Counted from the first letter of the stretch, positions 11,156 through 18,657 are shown. The stretch: 64,000 nucleotides of DNA from Weeksellaceae bacterium (GCA_949788275.1 OX460916.1:1426001-1490000), one strand, 5' to 3'. Made by a program: numbers and translations. The notes: generated by a model not told the origin, from the sequence alone.

Positions 11156-11234
11156 CGAAAATGAAGGAACTCACAATAAGGATTATTCCGTTGTGAAAAC
11201 ATTTAGCGCCTCGCCTACCTGCGGGGCTTTTTTT
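11156..11234 (+). ncRNA. tracrRNA
   Basis: Positions 11,156-11,177 (CGAAAATGAAGG to CACAAT) are complementary to the first 23 nt of the CRISPR repeat. One repeat nucleotide is left unpaired, and the last base forms a G-U pair. A central segment, AAGGATTATTCCGTTGTG, follows; then a terminator hairpin GCCTCGC / GCGGGGC (11,208-11,227) and seven T residues. The RNA is about 79 nt. Position, divergent orientation to cas9 and the anti-repeat identify it as the guide-processing partner of Cas9. Confidence 0.95.
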
Positions 11235-11235
11235 G

Positions 11236-11460
11236 TGGTTATTTTTTAGTCCTTAGTAATTAGGTTTTAGTAATTAGTCCTTAGTAATTAGTCTTTAGTA
11301 ATTAGTCCTTAGTAATTAGTAATTAGTCTTTAGTAATTAGTCTTTAGTAATTAGTAATTTAGGATCTATTTGAAAGTTCTAAAACCTTGGAAAAGAGGAG
11401 TTAGTTTGTAGTGATTAGAAATCCCCACCTAAAATTCATTGAATCGGGAGCCGCGGTCGC
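11236..11460. repeat. Dispersed intergenic repeat, copy B
   Basis: A run of short direct repeats (TTAGTAATTAGTCT type) is followed near 11,357 by the unit TTTAGGATCTATTTGAAAG, a diverged copy of the unit at 143 and 13,983. It directly follows the tracrRNA terminator. Together with copy A it brackets the CRISPR-Cas locus in the same orientation. No gene is present. Confidence 0.7.
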
Positions 11461-11693
11461 TGTGCTGTATATTAAAAAAGAAGGTCACAATTGAACAAAA
11501 TTAAAGTTAAATCGATCTTTTGAATTTTTTAAACAATTTAATTTCAATCCATAGAACAATTGTAATTGCTTTGAAAATAGGATTGACATTCTTTGTCATG
11601 CACTTTTTTTAAGGCAGGTGACTTTCAACGCAAGTCACAATAACTACTATGTTTTGGTGCACAGCAATAATCAATGGATCCCTTCCGAACCCT
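11461..11693. other. Non-coding stretch without recognisable gene
   Basis: AT-rich sequence with no open frame of note. A perfect 7-bp hairpin GTGACTT / AAGTCAC lies near 11,617-11,637. Nothing else could be assigned. Confidence 0.4.
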
Positions 11694-11880
11694 TTTTATT
11701 TTTTGATTCAATTAAGGTTTTCACCAGATTAAACAGCTGATTTAAATTTTCTCAACAACAGAATCCCCTAAACTACTCTTTTAGATAAGACACTTAATTA
11801 GCAAACTCCCGCATGCTTAATACATCTTTGCCAATGATTTTTTTAAATGGCTATAAACTCAAAAGGTTAGTGCTCATACG
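11694..11880 (-). pseudogene. Decayed fragment of a second cas9
   Basis: This stretch aligns along its whole length with positions 8978-9165 inside the intact cas9, which encode about residues 636-698. Shared blocks include GATTCAATTAAGG, TTCTCAACAACAG and AAGGGTTAGTGC (here AAAAGGTTAGTGC). Many substitutions and several small gaps destroy the frame. It has the same orientation as cas9 and lies about 600 bp beyond the cas9 start codon, past the tracrRNA. It is the only part of that second copy I could recognise. By eye it is too diverged for a recent duplication. Confidence 0.85.
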
Positions 11881-12069
11881 AACGTCATCTCATATGGAAG
11901 TCAAACAGCTAAAAATGAGTAAATTTAGACACGACTTAGAGTTGAGTAAGTCTTATTACTGAAAAACACCGCATAATTTCAAAAACATGATTTTTCCACA
12001 ATTTAAATGTTAAAATTTGATTTTAATGCAAAAAAAGAGCATGTTTTTTTTATTTTTAATAAAAAAAAC

Positions 12070-12813
12070 ATGAGAAAAAAGACTTTAACACTTGGATTAA
12101 TTTTAGCATATGGAATACTTTCTGCGCAGGTTGGTATAAATACAAATAATCCTACTAATAGCCTGGATATAAACGGAGATATACGGATAAGGAAGGCGGA
12201 TAAATTAAGCGGAAATAGCATTCAGCCTCTTTATATAAATAGCGAAGGTATTGTGGGCTTAATACCAGAGTCTACGCAAGTGACTTCAAGGATATTTTCA
12301 GCTATAGCGTCGAACACCAACATCGTTGAAAACAACAATACACAGCTTAATAATTTTAATGAGGGTAGAGATAACTACATCAATCTTGAACAGTCATTTA
12401 TTAAAGAAAACACACTATCTATAAGTTCTTCAGGAGGGTTTTATAAATTTAATGAATCAGGTACTTTTCTATTAAATTTATATATAAATTTTAAAATTAC
12501 CGTTGAAGAAAGCACCGCTGATGCATATATGTTAGCGATTGTAGAAACTAGAAAACAAGGGGAATCTGTATGGAATACCATTGTAGCAAACAGATTAGTT
12601 TTAAGAAATGAAGGATATGTAAGGGTGAGCAGACCGATGGTTTTTCCTTCCAAGATTGTTAAAGTAGAAAAAGGCAGCGAACTACGGCTGGTTTTTAGGA
12701 GAACTCGGACTGAAACTGGAAGCCTTCAGGGGAGTAAGCTCTCTTACTTGAAGGTTGGTTCTGAGCCATCGTATGGGCTCGAAGGCGTTTCTTTAATGAT
12801 AAGCAAATTGTAG
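12070..12813 (+). CDS. Secreted protein with AQVGINT-type N-terminus, function unknown
   Basis: The start at 12,070 is preferred over the upstream ATG at 12,007 because it begins a clean signal peptide (MRKKTLTLGLILAYGILSAQ). The mature part of about 230 residues opens with VGINTNNPTNSLDINGDI, an N-terminal signature common in flavobacterial surface or tail-fibre-like proteins. The C-terminal two thirds are rich in beta-type residues and end with a hydrophobic strand, GLEGVSLMISKL. A second protein with the same opening lies at 18,725-19,705. Two small helix-turn-helix genes follow in the same direction. I do not recognise a function. Confidence 0.7.
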   Translation: MRKKTLTLGLILAYGILSAQVGINTNNPTNSLDINGDIRIRKADKLSGNSIQPLYINSEGIVGLIPESTQVTSRIFSAIASNTNIVENNNTQLNNFNEGRDNYINLEQSFIKENTLSISSSGGFYKFNESGTFLLNLYINFKITVEESTADAYMLAIVETRKQGESVWNTIVANRLVLRNEGYVRVSRPMVFPSKIVKVEKGSELRLVFRRTRTETGSLQGSKLSYLKVGSEPSYGLEGVSLMISKL

Positions 12814-12883
12814 TTTATTCAAACGAACCACCCAACCTGGGCCTTTGAAAACATATCGTTTGTTTCATATAAAAATTCAATCA

Positions 12884-13330
12884 ATGGGGGAACCAAATTT
12901 TAAAATCATTCATATAGGGAGTATTATAAAAGAGAAAGTAAAAGAACAGAAAATCGATTCAGAAAGAATATGCAACTTCATAAACGTAAAAGACAAGGAT
13001 ATTTTATCAATGTATAGTATGCGTAGTTTAGATAGTGAAATTATACTTAAATGGTGCAAGTTATTACGTTATGATTTATTTCGGCTTTATTCTCAACACC
13101 TGATTATTTATTGCCCAACTAAACTAAGCAATAGCAGTGACTTATTAGAAGAGAAAAAAGAATCTCAATTGCCTCAGTTTAAAAAAAACATCTATACGAA
13201 AGAATTAATCGATTTTATTTTAGAACAGATAAATTCTAAAAAAATGACTAAAAAACAAGTCATAGACGATTATAGAATCCCTAAAACAACTCTATATAAA
13301 TGGATTCAAAAGTATAAAAAAAATATATAA
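12884..13330 (+). CDS. Small helix-turn-helix protein
   Basis: The 148-residue protein probably starts at ATG 12,884; an upstream TTG at 12,845 is in frame but lengthens it without adding a domain. The C-terminus (MTKKQVIDDYRIPKTTLYKWIQKYKK) is a helix-turn-helix of the kind found in transposase N-terminal subunits and orphan regulators. The N-terminal half has no recognised fold. The gene is Lys-rich and very AT-rich. It sits between a secreted protein and another helix-turn-helix gene, in DNA that also holds IS elements. It could be a regulator or a domesticated transposase fragment. Confidence 0.6.
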   Translation: MGEPNFKIIHIGSIIKEKVKEQKIDSERICNFINVKDKDILSMYSMRSLDSEIILKWCKLLRYDLFRLYSQHLIIYCPTKLSNSSDLLEEKKESQLPQFKKNIYTKELIDFILEQINSKKMTKKQVIDDYRIPKTTLYKWIQKYKKNI

Positions 13331-13382
13331 CCTAATCTATACCACCTCATACTTCTAAACTTAGATTATAAATTAATAGATT

Positions 13383-13709
13383 ATGTACACAAAAAACAAA
13401 CCAAATTACAAATTAATCTACCAAGATTTTATTAAGGAAAAACACCCCGATAAATCAACTATTTGCGCTCCATTTTTTGATAAAAACTTATGGACAGATT
13501 TAGATATTATCAAATTGAATAAAGTGCTTTTAGGTAATACGTCAAGGAATCAAAGATTTAAATCTTATGATAAGAAAACTATTTTAGAAATACTTAACTA
13601 TCAAAAAGTAAATAATCTGAATAACTGTCAATTAGCCGATCATTTTAAACTTAGTCGAAATACAGTAGCTAAATGGAAAAGATTGTGTCAAAAAAATCTT
13701 ATACGTTAA
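13383..13709 (+). CDS. Small helix-turn-helix protein
   Basis: This 108-residue protein ends with NCQLADHFKLSRNTVAKWKR, a clear helix-turn-helix of the transposase or Trp-repressor-like type. The N-terminal half has the segment FFDKNLWTDLDIIKLNKVLLGN, without known function. It follows the preceding helix-turn-helix gene by 52 bp on the same strand, so the two are probably transcribed together. The pair shares the C-terminal DNA-binding arrangement but little else. No catalytic domain is present, so it is not a transposase by itself. Confidence 0.6.
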   Translation: MYTKNKPNYKLIYQDFIKEKHPDKSTICAPFFDKNLWTDLDIIKLNKVLLGNTSRNQRFKSYDKKTILEILNYQKVNNLNNCQLADHFKLSRNTVAKWKRLCQKNLIR

Positions 13710-13721
13710 ATTTTTAATTAT

Positions 13722-13755
13722 TAAAAAACCACTCTTATTTATAGTGTTTTTTTTA
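13722..13755 (+). terminator. Likely terminator after the helix-turn-helix gene pair
   Basis: The inverted repeat AAAACCACT / AGTGTTTTT with a short AT loop ends in a run of T residues just after the stop codon at 13,709. Confidence 0.6.
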
Positions 13756-13844
13756 TATACATCTATTATGTTATCGTTCAGGCTGTACTTTTCTAAACCC
13801 ACAGCTAATAAAAAGGGCTTTTTGACGTGGATGAACAAGGAGGA

Positions 13845-14156
13845 GGTAATTAGGTCTTAGTAATTACTAATTTAAGATCTATTAAAAAGTTCTGAGACCT
13901 CGGAAAAAGGGATTGGTCTGTAGTAGTTAGTTTTTAGTGATTAGGTATTAGTAATTAGGTATTAGTAAATAGTCTTTAGAGATTTAGGATCTATACAAAA
14001 GTTCTAAAACCCTGGTAAAGAGAGGTTTGTTTGTGGTAATTAGTCTCTTGTTTCTAATCATTAGAGATCTTATGTCTATTATCTAAAATCTACTATCTAA
14101 AATCTATTATCTACTACCTAAAATCCATTGAATTGGGAGATGAAGTGAAGGCGATT
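13845..14156. repeat. Dispersed intergenic repeat, copies C1 and C2
   Basis: Two copies of the unit starting TTTAGGATCTAT (diverged at 13,870, close to copy A at 13,983) lie among TAGTAATTAG-type direct repeats and several ATCTAAAATC repeats. C2 matches copy A almost base for base through about 13,983-14,080. The tract runs directly into the hairpin repeat split by the IS110 element. No gene is present. Confidence 0.75.
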
Positions 14157-14168
14157 GCGGCAGGGATT
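14157..14168 (+). repeat. Left fragment of the hairpin repeat split by the IS110 element
   Basis: GCGGCAGGGATT is the exact 5' start of the hairpin repeat seen intact at 28,437. The rest of the copy resumes at 15,502, beyond the IS110 element. GATT is present at both junctions. Confidence 0.85.
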
Positions 14169-14238
14169 TCTATGGTTTCACCAAATTAAAAATGTTTTTT
14201 TTTTACGTTTAATGCTAGTTTGATCTTTTTCTCTTTTA

Positions 14239-15282
14239 TTAACAATGAATAGCCATTTCATTTTGCATTAATTTCGTGCTATATTTATAATCTTTGTCAT
14301 AAAACCGATTATCTCTAATACATGCAAATACTCTCAATATTAACTTGTTACGAATAGCATTAATGACCGACATTTTATTTTTTCCTTCTTCCGTTTTTCG
14401 TAAATAATATTCACGTAAATTCCCTTCACTCCGTATACAAGACATGGCTGCCATATGCAAAAGTGTTTTCATCTGGTGGTTAGCCATTTTAGAAACTTTT
14501 GCCTTACTACTTACACTGCTCCCTGACGTATAGCTAAAAGGAACTACTCCTGCGTAACATGCAAATTTTTTAGCTTCCAAAAAAGCTGAAAACTCGTTCG
14601 TCATCATAATCATATTAGCTGCAGTTACGGGTCCCATTCCGACAACAGAGTTAATAATTTTATATTGATTGAACATTTTTTCGTCCGACTTTATCAATCG
14701 GTCTATTTCCCGCTCAATACGTTTCAGATCAGTCTCCAGTCCATTCAATGTGTTTTCACACAGTGATTTAAGTAGAGCAAGATCTTCCTCGTTTTTATAT
14801 TCTTTTTCACCTAAAGCTCCTGATAATTGTTTCTTTAAACTAACCAATTGCTTACGTCTATTAATCAGTTCCTTTAACGTCTTAACTAGTGCTCGTGGTT
14901 CTTGATAAGCTTTATAATCATCCTTATTTTTATAGGCAAATTGAGCTATTCGTTGAGCATCTACTTTATCGTTTTTACCCCGTTTTAAACCTTGTGATTT
15001 TTTGATATGGTTTCCGTTTTCAAGCCATAAATTAAGGTTCAATAACTGAGCACTATTGATTAAAAATTGAGTATAAACTCCTGTAAATTCAGCACAGACA
15101 ATGCTCTGACTTAAATCTACACCTCTCTTATTTAGGGACTTAAAAAAGGTCTTAAGACTGGTCGGAGTATTATTGATTTGCTCATGAAATAAAAACGAAT
15201 TCTGTTTATAAATAGCAATATCTAACGTTTTTTTAGAGATATCAATACCAATGTAATGCGTTACTTTTTCTATATTTGTCAT
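14239..15282 (-). CDS. IS110-family DEDD recombinase
   Basis: The 347-residue protein has the two-domain plan of IS110 transposases. An N-terminal RuvC-like DEDD domain shows HYIGIDISKKTLD (Asp14), CAEFTGVY (Glu) and KNDKVDAQRIA (the Asp pair). A central coiled-coil part follows. The C-terminal domain has VVGMGPVTAANMI and CYAGVVPFSYTSGSSVSSK, where the catalytic serine of the family lies. In this family the enzyme works with an RNA encoded in the element's leader that base-pairs with target and donor DNA. The frame is complete, so the element may be active. Confidence 0.95.
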   Translation of the reverse strand: MTNIEKVTHYIGIDISKKTLDIAIYKQNSFLFHEQINNTPTSLKTFFKSLNKRGVDLSQSIVCAEFTGVYTQFLINSAQLLNLNLWLENGNHIKKSQGLKRGKNDKVDAQRIAQFAYKNKDDYKAYQEPRALVKTLKELINRRKQLVSLKKQLSGALGEKEYKNEEDLALLKSLCENTLNGLETDLKRIEREIDRLIKSDEKMFNQYKIINSVVGMGPVTAANMIMMTNEFSAFLEAKKFACYAGVVPFSYTSGSSVSSKAKVSKMANHQMKTLLHMAAMSCIRSEGNLREYYLRKTEEGKNKMSVINAIRNKLILRVFACIRDNRFYDKDYKYSTKLMQNEMAIHC

Positions 15283-15304
15283 ATCTTTTATGATTAAGAT
15301 TACA

Positions 15305-15445
15305 TTTTAAACACTTTCAATTCTCTGATAATAGGTCTTTCCTAAATTTCTATTTGAAGCTTGTTTAAAAAACTAGTAAAGGATTAAATCCCTGCATAAG
15401 TCTTAAAACTTGGATAGAAGCTAAAAGCGCCTTTACTAGTTGTAA
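15305..15445 (-). ncRNA. Putative bridge RNA of the IS110 element
   Basis: On the minus strand the leader folds into two bulged hairpins. The first (15,372-15,440) is closed by an 11-bp stem ACTAGTAAAGG / CCTTTACTAGT and has a small inner hairpin AAGT / ACTT. Its two loop sides read GCTTCTATCC and GCAGGGATT. These match the two halves of the occupied target GCAGGGATTGAAGC on opposite strands, with one mismatch. The second hairpin (15,314-15,358) is closed by TTCAA / TTGAA, with inner hairpin TAGG / CCTA. One side carries ATAGAAAT, identical to the element's end, and the other AGAGAATT, close to AGAGATT at the other end. Order and architecture follow the bridge RNA described for IS621. Transcript ends are not determined. 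Confidence 0.8.
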
Positions 15446-15501
15446 TCTTGATTAAACAATACTCTAATTTATTAATCTTTTTTATTTATACAAACCTAAG
15501 A

Positions 15502-15606
15502 GATTGAAGCGGAAATCCTTTGCAACACATTCCTCCTTTTCTAAGAACCCTTCTTGTTCTTGTTGCAAAGATTGGGAGTGGAAAGCCCGGCGCGTAGCGG
15601 CCGCCC
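15502..15606 (+). repeat. Hairpin repeat H1, right part
   Basis: It begins GATTGAAGCGGAAATCC and ends AGCGGCCGCCC, with the stem CTTTGCAACA / TGTTGCAAAG in between. It is continuous with the fragment at 14,157-14,168 once the IS110 element is removed. It lies just downstream of the minus-strand Rrf2 gene's stop codon. Confidence 0.88.
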
Positions 15607-15621
15607 AAATAATTATCGTTC

Positions 15622-16059
15622 TTATTTATGGAGGGTGAGTTGACCTTTAATGAGTTCGAGGTTGAATTTTCCGATGGTGGTTTGTTGAAGCATTTGGGCG
15701 ATTTGATGGCGTATTTTTTTGAAGTCTTCGTGTAAGGGGCATGGGTTTTCTTCGGAACAATCGCTTAAGCCCATGCCGCATCCGATAAAGATTTGATCGC
15801 CTTCAATGGCGTGAACGATCTCGGCTAATGGTCTTTGAAGTCCTTGTTTGTCGAGGTAAAAACCGCCATTGGGTCCTTTGGCGGATTGAATTAAGCCTTC
15901 TTTACTGAGTTTTTGAAGAATTTTCGCAAGGAAATGTTCTGGGGAATCGATGTTGGCCGCAATTTCTTTGATGCCTGCTTTGTGACCTTGGTGGGAGCGT
16001 TGGGCGATATACAATACCGCCCGCATAGCATATTCGCAAGTCTTGGAAAACACCCCCAC
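15622..16059 (-). CDS. Rrf2-family iron-sulfur transcription regulator (NsrR/IscR-like)
   Basis: The 145-residue protein has the Rrf2 winged helix at residues 1-80 (FSKTCEYAMRAVLYIAQ; recognition part SPEHFLAKILQKLSKEGL; wing GPNGGFYL). The effector region holds three cysteines, GCGMGLSDCSEENPCPLH, as in [Fe-S]-binding NsrR and IscR. The track start is a GTG at 16,059; a second GTG at 16,053 would give the usual MFSK start, and no ATG is available. The gene overlaps the preceding one by a few bases. With a truncated haemoglobin two genes upstream, a nitric-oxide-sensing role is plausible (inference). Confidence 0.88.
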   Translation of the reverse strand: MGVFSKTCEYAMRAVLYIAQRSHQGHKAGIKEIAANIDSPEHFLAKILQKLSKEGLIQSAKGPNGGFYLDKQGLQRPLAEIVHAIEGDQIFIGCGMGLSDCSEENPCPLHEDFKKIRHQIAQMLQQTTIGKFNLELIKGQLTLHK

Positions 16060-16391
16060 TATTGGCGTGCTTTTTTGTGTAATTCTTCGACGAGTTTTGA
16101 GGAACGGTAGCCAAATTCGGCTCCAAAGCCATTGATCACCATTCCTTTGATTTGGTGTTTTTCGGAAGAGATGGCAAAGACTACGCTTTCATCGCCTGGA
16201 TCAGTCATTCCCTCAAAGCGATAAATCTCGTCGATTATAAATTCGTCGGGAGACAATTGCAATGCTTTTTCTTGACAAACAACACATTCGTCGTCGTCTT
16301 GAATTAAAAAATCGTGGGTATACCCTCTTTTCTGTAAATCATTAACCGCCTCGCTTAGTGTATCGTAGCTGTATTTATTTTCGAATGCCAT
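16059..16391 (-). CDS. Conserved hypothetical protein
   Basis: This 110-residue acidic protein opens with YSYDTLSEAVNDLQKRGYTHDFLI and has the segment FEGMTDPGDESVVFAIS. Short proteins like it are common in Bacteroidota, where they are sometimes labelled phosphoribosylpyrophosphate synthetase without support; no PRPP-binding motif is visible here. It overlaps the start of the Rrf2 gene and follows the truncated haemoglobin by 37 bp, all on the minus strand. Location suggests a shared stress-response operon, but the function is unknown. Confidence 0.75.
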   Translation of the reverse strand: MAFENKYSYDTLSEAVNDLQKRGYTHDFLIQDDDECVVCQEKALQLSPDEFIIDEIYRFEGMTDPGDESVVFAISSEKHQIKGMVINGFGAEFGYRSSKLVEELHKKARQ

Positions 16392-16428
16392 AATTCTGTT
16401 TTTTTAAGTGTTTTATAAAGTTACGCTT

Positions 16429-16815
16429 TTAAAGGATAGATTGCGCATCATGATCTCTTAAGTATTCAATTTTTGAAAGAAACATGGTGGCCATTTTTTT
16501 TCCTCTATCCTTAGCTTCTATCGCTTTATCTCCGACGAAAAGATCGTCGATGGTTTGTTCCCAAATTTCCATCCATCGGTTAAAATGGTGTTGTTCTAAA
16601 GGCATGGATGCATGAAGCGGAAACGGTGACCCTTTATAGGTGTATTGTTGCAATAAGATGGTTTCCCAAAAACGGTACATTTTCTCTAAATGTGGAGACC
16701 AGTCTTTGATAGCGCCAATGAATATAACGCCTATTAATCCATCTTTTTGAATGTTTTTATAGAAGGTATCCACCAATTGTTGAATATCTTCACGGGTCTC
16801 TATATCGTGTTTCAT
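16429..16815 (-). CDS. Group III truncated haemoglobin
   Basis: The 128-residue protein matches the group III truncated haemoglobin pattern. An N-terminal helix with DIQQLVDTFYKNIQKD is followed by a run of aromatic residues, YRFWETILLQQYTYKG, and the F-helix region MPLEQHHFNRWMEIW with the proximal histidine. These small globins bind haem and handle oxygen, nitric oxide or peroxide in the cytoplasm. The gene leads a three-gene cluster ending in an Rrf2 regulator. That arrangement fits nitric oxide defence, though no operator was identified. Confidence 0.9.
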   Translation of the reverse strand: MKHDIETREDIQQLVDTFYKNIQKDGLIGVIFIGAIKDWSPHLEKMYRFWETILLQQYTYKGSPFPLHASMPLEQHHFNRWMEIWEQTIDDLFVGDKAIEAKDRGKKMATMFLSKIEYLRDHDAQSIL

Positions 16816-16950
16816 ACGTTTGTCTTGTTATTCTATGGTGAAGTTAGTGATAAAATTAATAAAAGACAAAAAAGTCTTTTATTAATTCATTGTATAAGGA
16901 TTGGCTAAGCGATTGCTGAAAAACCGCTTAAGTAGAAGATAGCCATGGAT

Positions 16951-17388
16951 TTAGTGGAGTTCGAGAATGGTATAGGTTTGACCATTGACTTGGAGTGAGT
17001 CTCCAGTGGTTTTTCCTTCCATTGCTTTGGCGACCGGGGCATTGGGAGATAATACAAAAATATTCTCGGTTTCTAAGGTGACGGCTCCAAGACCAAAGGC
17101 AATGCAAAAATGACCTAAAGAGGTTTTAACTTCAGCCCCTAGCCCTATTTTCTTATAGTCTTTGGTTTGAATGGTTTTAAAAACCGCTTCCTGTTTTTCT
17201 ACTTCATTGAATTGTCCTTGAATACGGTCAATTTCTTGTTGCAGCATTTCGCGAGAGGTTTCGTACTTATCGCCCATGCTGCTTTTGGTGTCGTTGTTGG
17301 ACGAACGAAGATCGTCGATTAAAGTTGTTAGATAGATCTTCTTATCGGATAATATTTTTTCGATATGTTGATAAAGCGCTATTCTCAT
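16951..17388 (-). CDS. GreA/GreB-like protein
   Basis: The 145-residue protein has an N-terminal helical segment (REMLQQEIDRIQGQFNEVEKQEAVF) that could form the Gre coiled coil, and a C-terminal FKBP-like domain with GLGAVTLETENIFVLSPNAPVAKAMEGKTTGDSL. The latter resembles the GreA C-terminus, where the end usually reads SPIGRALLGKKVGD. Transcript cleavage factors bind RNA polymerase. The acidic tip of the N-terminal domain is less clear than in GreA, so it may be an anti-Gre or ribonucleoside-related homologue. Its start overlaps the MFS stop codon by 4 bp, so the two are cotranscribed. Confidence 0.65.
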   Translation of the reverse strand: MRIALYQHIEKILSDKKIYLTTLIDDLRSSNNDTKSSMGDKYETSREMLQQEIDRIQGQFNEVEKQEAVFKTIQTKDYKKIGLGAEVKTSLGHFCIAFGLGAVTLETENIFVLSPNAPVAKAMEGKTTGDSLQVNGQTYTILELH

Positions 17389-18590
17389 GCTTTGAAACGG
17401 GGTTGGTTATTTCTATAGTTTTTATACATATACAATAAAGCTAAAATACAAATAGCTGAGGATACGTACATAATGGTTGGGATTCGGGTAATAACGTCTT
17501 GGTAATACCAGCCTGCGATTAAGGCCCCACCACCGATACCGGCTTCTAAAGCAATATACATGGTCGACATGGCCTTTCCTCTTTCATTTGATTTACTGAA
17601 ATCAATGGTCCAAGCGTTTAATGCTGGCGACAAGATTCCTGTAGAAATACCGTACATAAAGGCAGCTACCATGAGGCCGACCACCGATTGAGCCGTTGCT
17701 AAAATAAGCAATGAAACGACTAAGAGGACGAGTCCTATTTTAATGACATAGACTCTTCCTTTGGTATCGGAAATTTTACCAGCGACAAAGCGAACTAAAA
17801 GCGATGAAACGGTAAAAATAACGAAAAAGGTGCCTTTGTTTTTTAACCCGAGGTGGTCACTCCAATCGGGAATAAGGGTTAAAATACACCCATAGGCAAT
17901 ATAGGATAGAAAAGTAACAATGGCCGCAGGTATGGCTTCTTTGGCGTAGATATCACTTCTAGAAATCTTGAGTAATGAAGGGGTGAATTTGACTTTGTCT
18001 TTGAGGGTTTCTTTCATGTTAAACAAAATGATAATGGATAACAGTGCCAGAAATGAAGAGGTAAAAAAGAGGGTATTCATCGATGAATACAACCGGATGG
18101 TACTTCCTAAGGCGGGACCAATTGCTAGACCTACACTGAAGGAAATTCCGTGCAATCCCAAGGCTTCTCCCCAACGGTTTTGGGGAATTACATCGGCTAT
18201 ATAAGCGGCCGTAGCTGTCGGTTTAAAGCCGGTTGAAAAGCCGTGCACTAAACGCAGAAATAAGAATCCGGCAACGGTTGTTAGCACCGGATATAGCATA
18301 CCACAGATAAAACAAACAATGGATCCGATGGCCATAATGGGCACACGACCAATTTTATCGGTTAATTTTCCACTAAATGGACGTGAAATTCCGGCCGTTA
18401 GCGTAAAAAGCGCAATGATTAATCCTTTGTATTCTGCCCCGCCAAGGCTACTGATGTAGGCAGGCAGTTCGGGAATCAACATATTGAAACTGGCTGAGAA
18501 CAAAAGCGAACTCATGCACAATAAGATAAATTGAAGGTTATAAATTGGGTGGGAATTGAGTTTGTTTTTAAGTTGGCTGAATGCTGGCAT
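17385..18590 (-). CDS. MFS transporter
   Basis: The 401-residue protein has about 12 hydrophobic segments and the major-facilitator signature GKLTDKIGRVPIM between helices 2 and 3. The related motif GKISDTKGRVYVI occurs in the second half, as expected for the duplicated 6+6 fold. It sits in the inner membrane and probably exports a small molecule or drug; the substrate is not predictable. It overlaps the GreA-like gene downstream by 4 bp. The N-terminus MPAFSQLKNKLNSHP precedes the first helix. Confidence 0.9.
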   Translation of the reverse strand: MPAFSQLKNKLNSHPIYNLQFILLCMSSLLFSASFNMLIPELPAYISSLGGAEYKGLIIALFTLTAGISRPFSGKLTDKIGRVPIMAIGSIVCFICGMLYPVLTTVAGFLFLRLVHGFSTGFKPTATAAYIADVIPQNRWGEALGLHGISFSVGLAIGPALGSTIRLYSSMNTLFFTSSFLALLSIIILFNMKETLKDKVKFTPSLLKISRSDIYAKEAIPAAIVTFLSYIAYGCILTLIPDWSDHLGLKNKGTFFVIFTVSSLLVRFVAGKISDTKGRVYVIKIGLVLLVVSLLILATAQSVVGLMVAAFMYGISTGILSPALNAWTIDFSKSNERGKAMSTMYIALEAGIGGGALIAGWYYQDVITRIPTIMYVSSAICILALLYMYKNYRNNQPRFKA

Positions 18591-18657
18591 GGATGGGTAA
18601 TGATTTAAGAAATCAAATTTACACTATTAAAATGAAGTGATAATAGACTAAGTAAAA

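Larger units (their letters stand above)
14169..15505 (-). mobile_element. IS110-family element inserted in a hairpin repeat
   Basis: The boundaries come from the interrupted repeat: the left junction GGGATT/TCTATGG and the right junction CCTAAGA/GATTGAAGC. The element is about 1337 bp with no terminal inverted repeats, and GATT is shared at both ends, so the exact edge may shift by up to 4 bp. Reading in transposase direction, a 220-bp leader at the right carries the putative bridge RNA, and about 70 bp follow the stop codon at the left. This layout matches the IS110 group, not the IS1111 group. Confidence 0.88.

Noticed and set aside
11555-11615. A stretch starting ATTGTAATTGCTTTG that resembles other Bacteroidota II-C CRISPR repeats, followed by a small hairpin and T tract, possibly an old repeat or tracrRNA
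   Set aside because: Similarity is limited to about 20 loosely matching bases, there is no second copy, and no anti-repeat to any repeat in the window.
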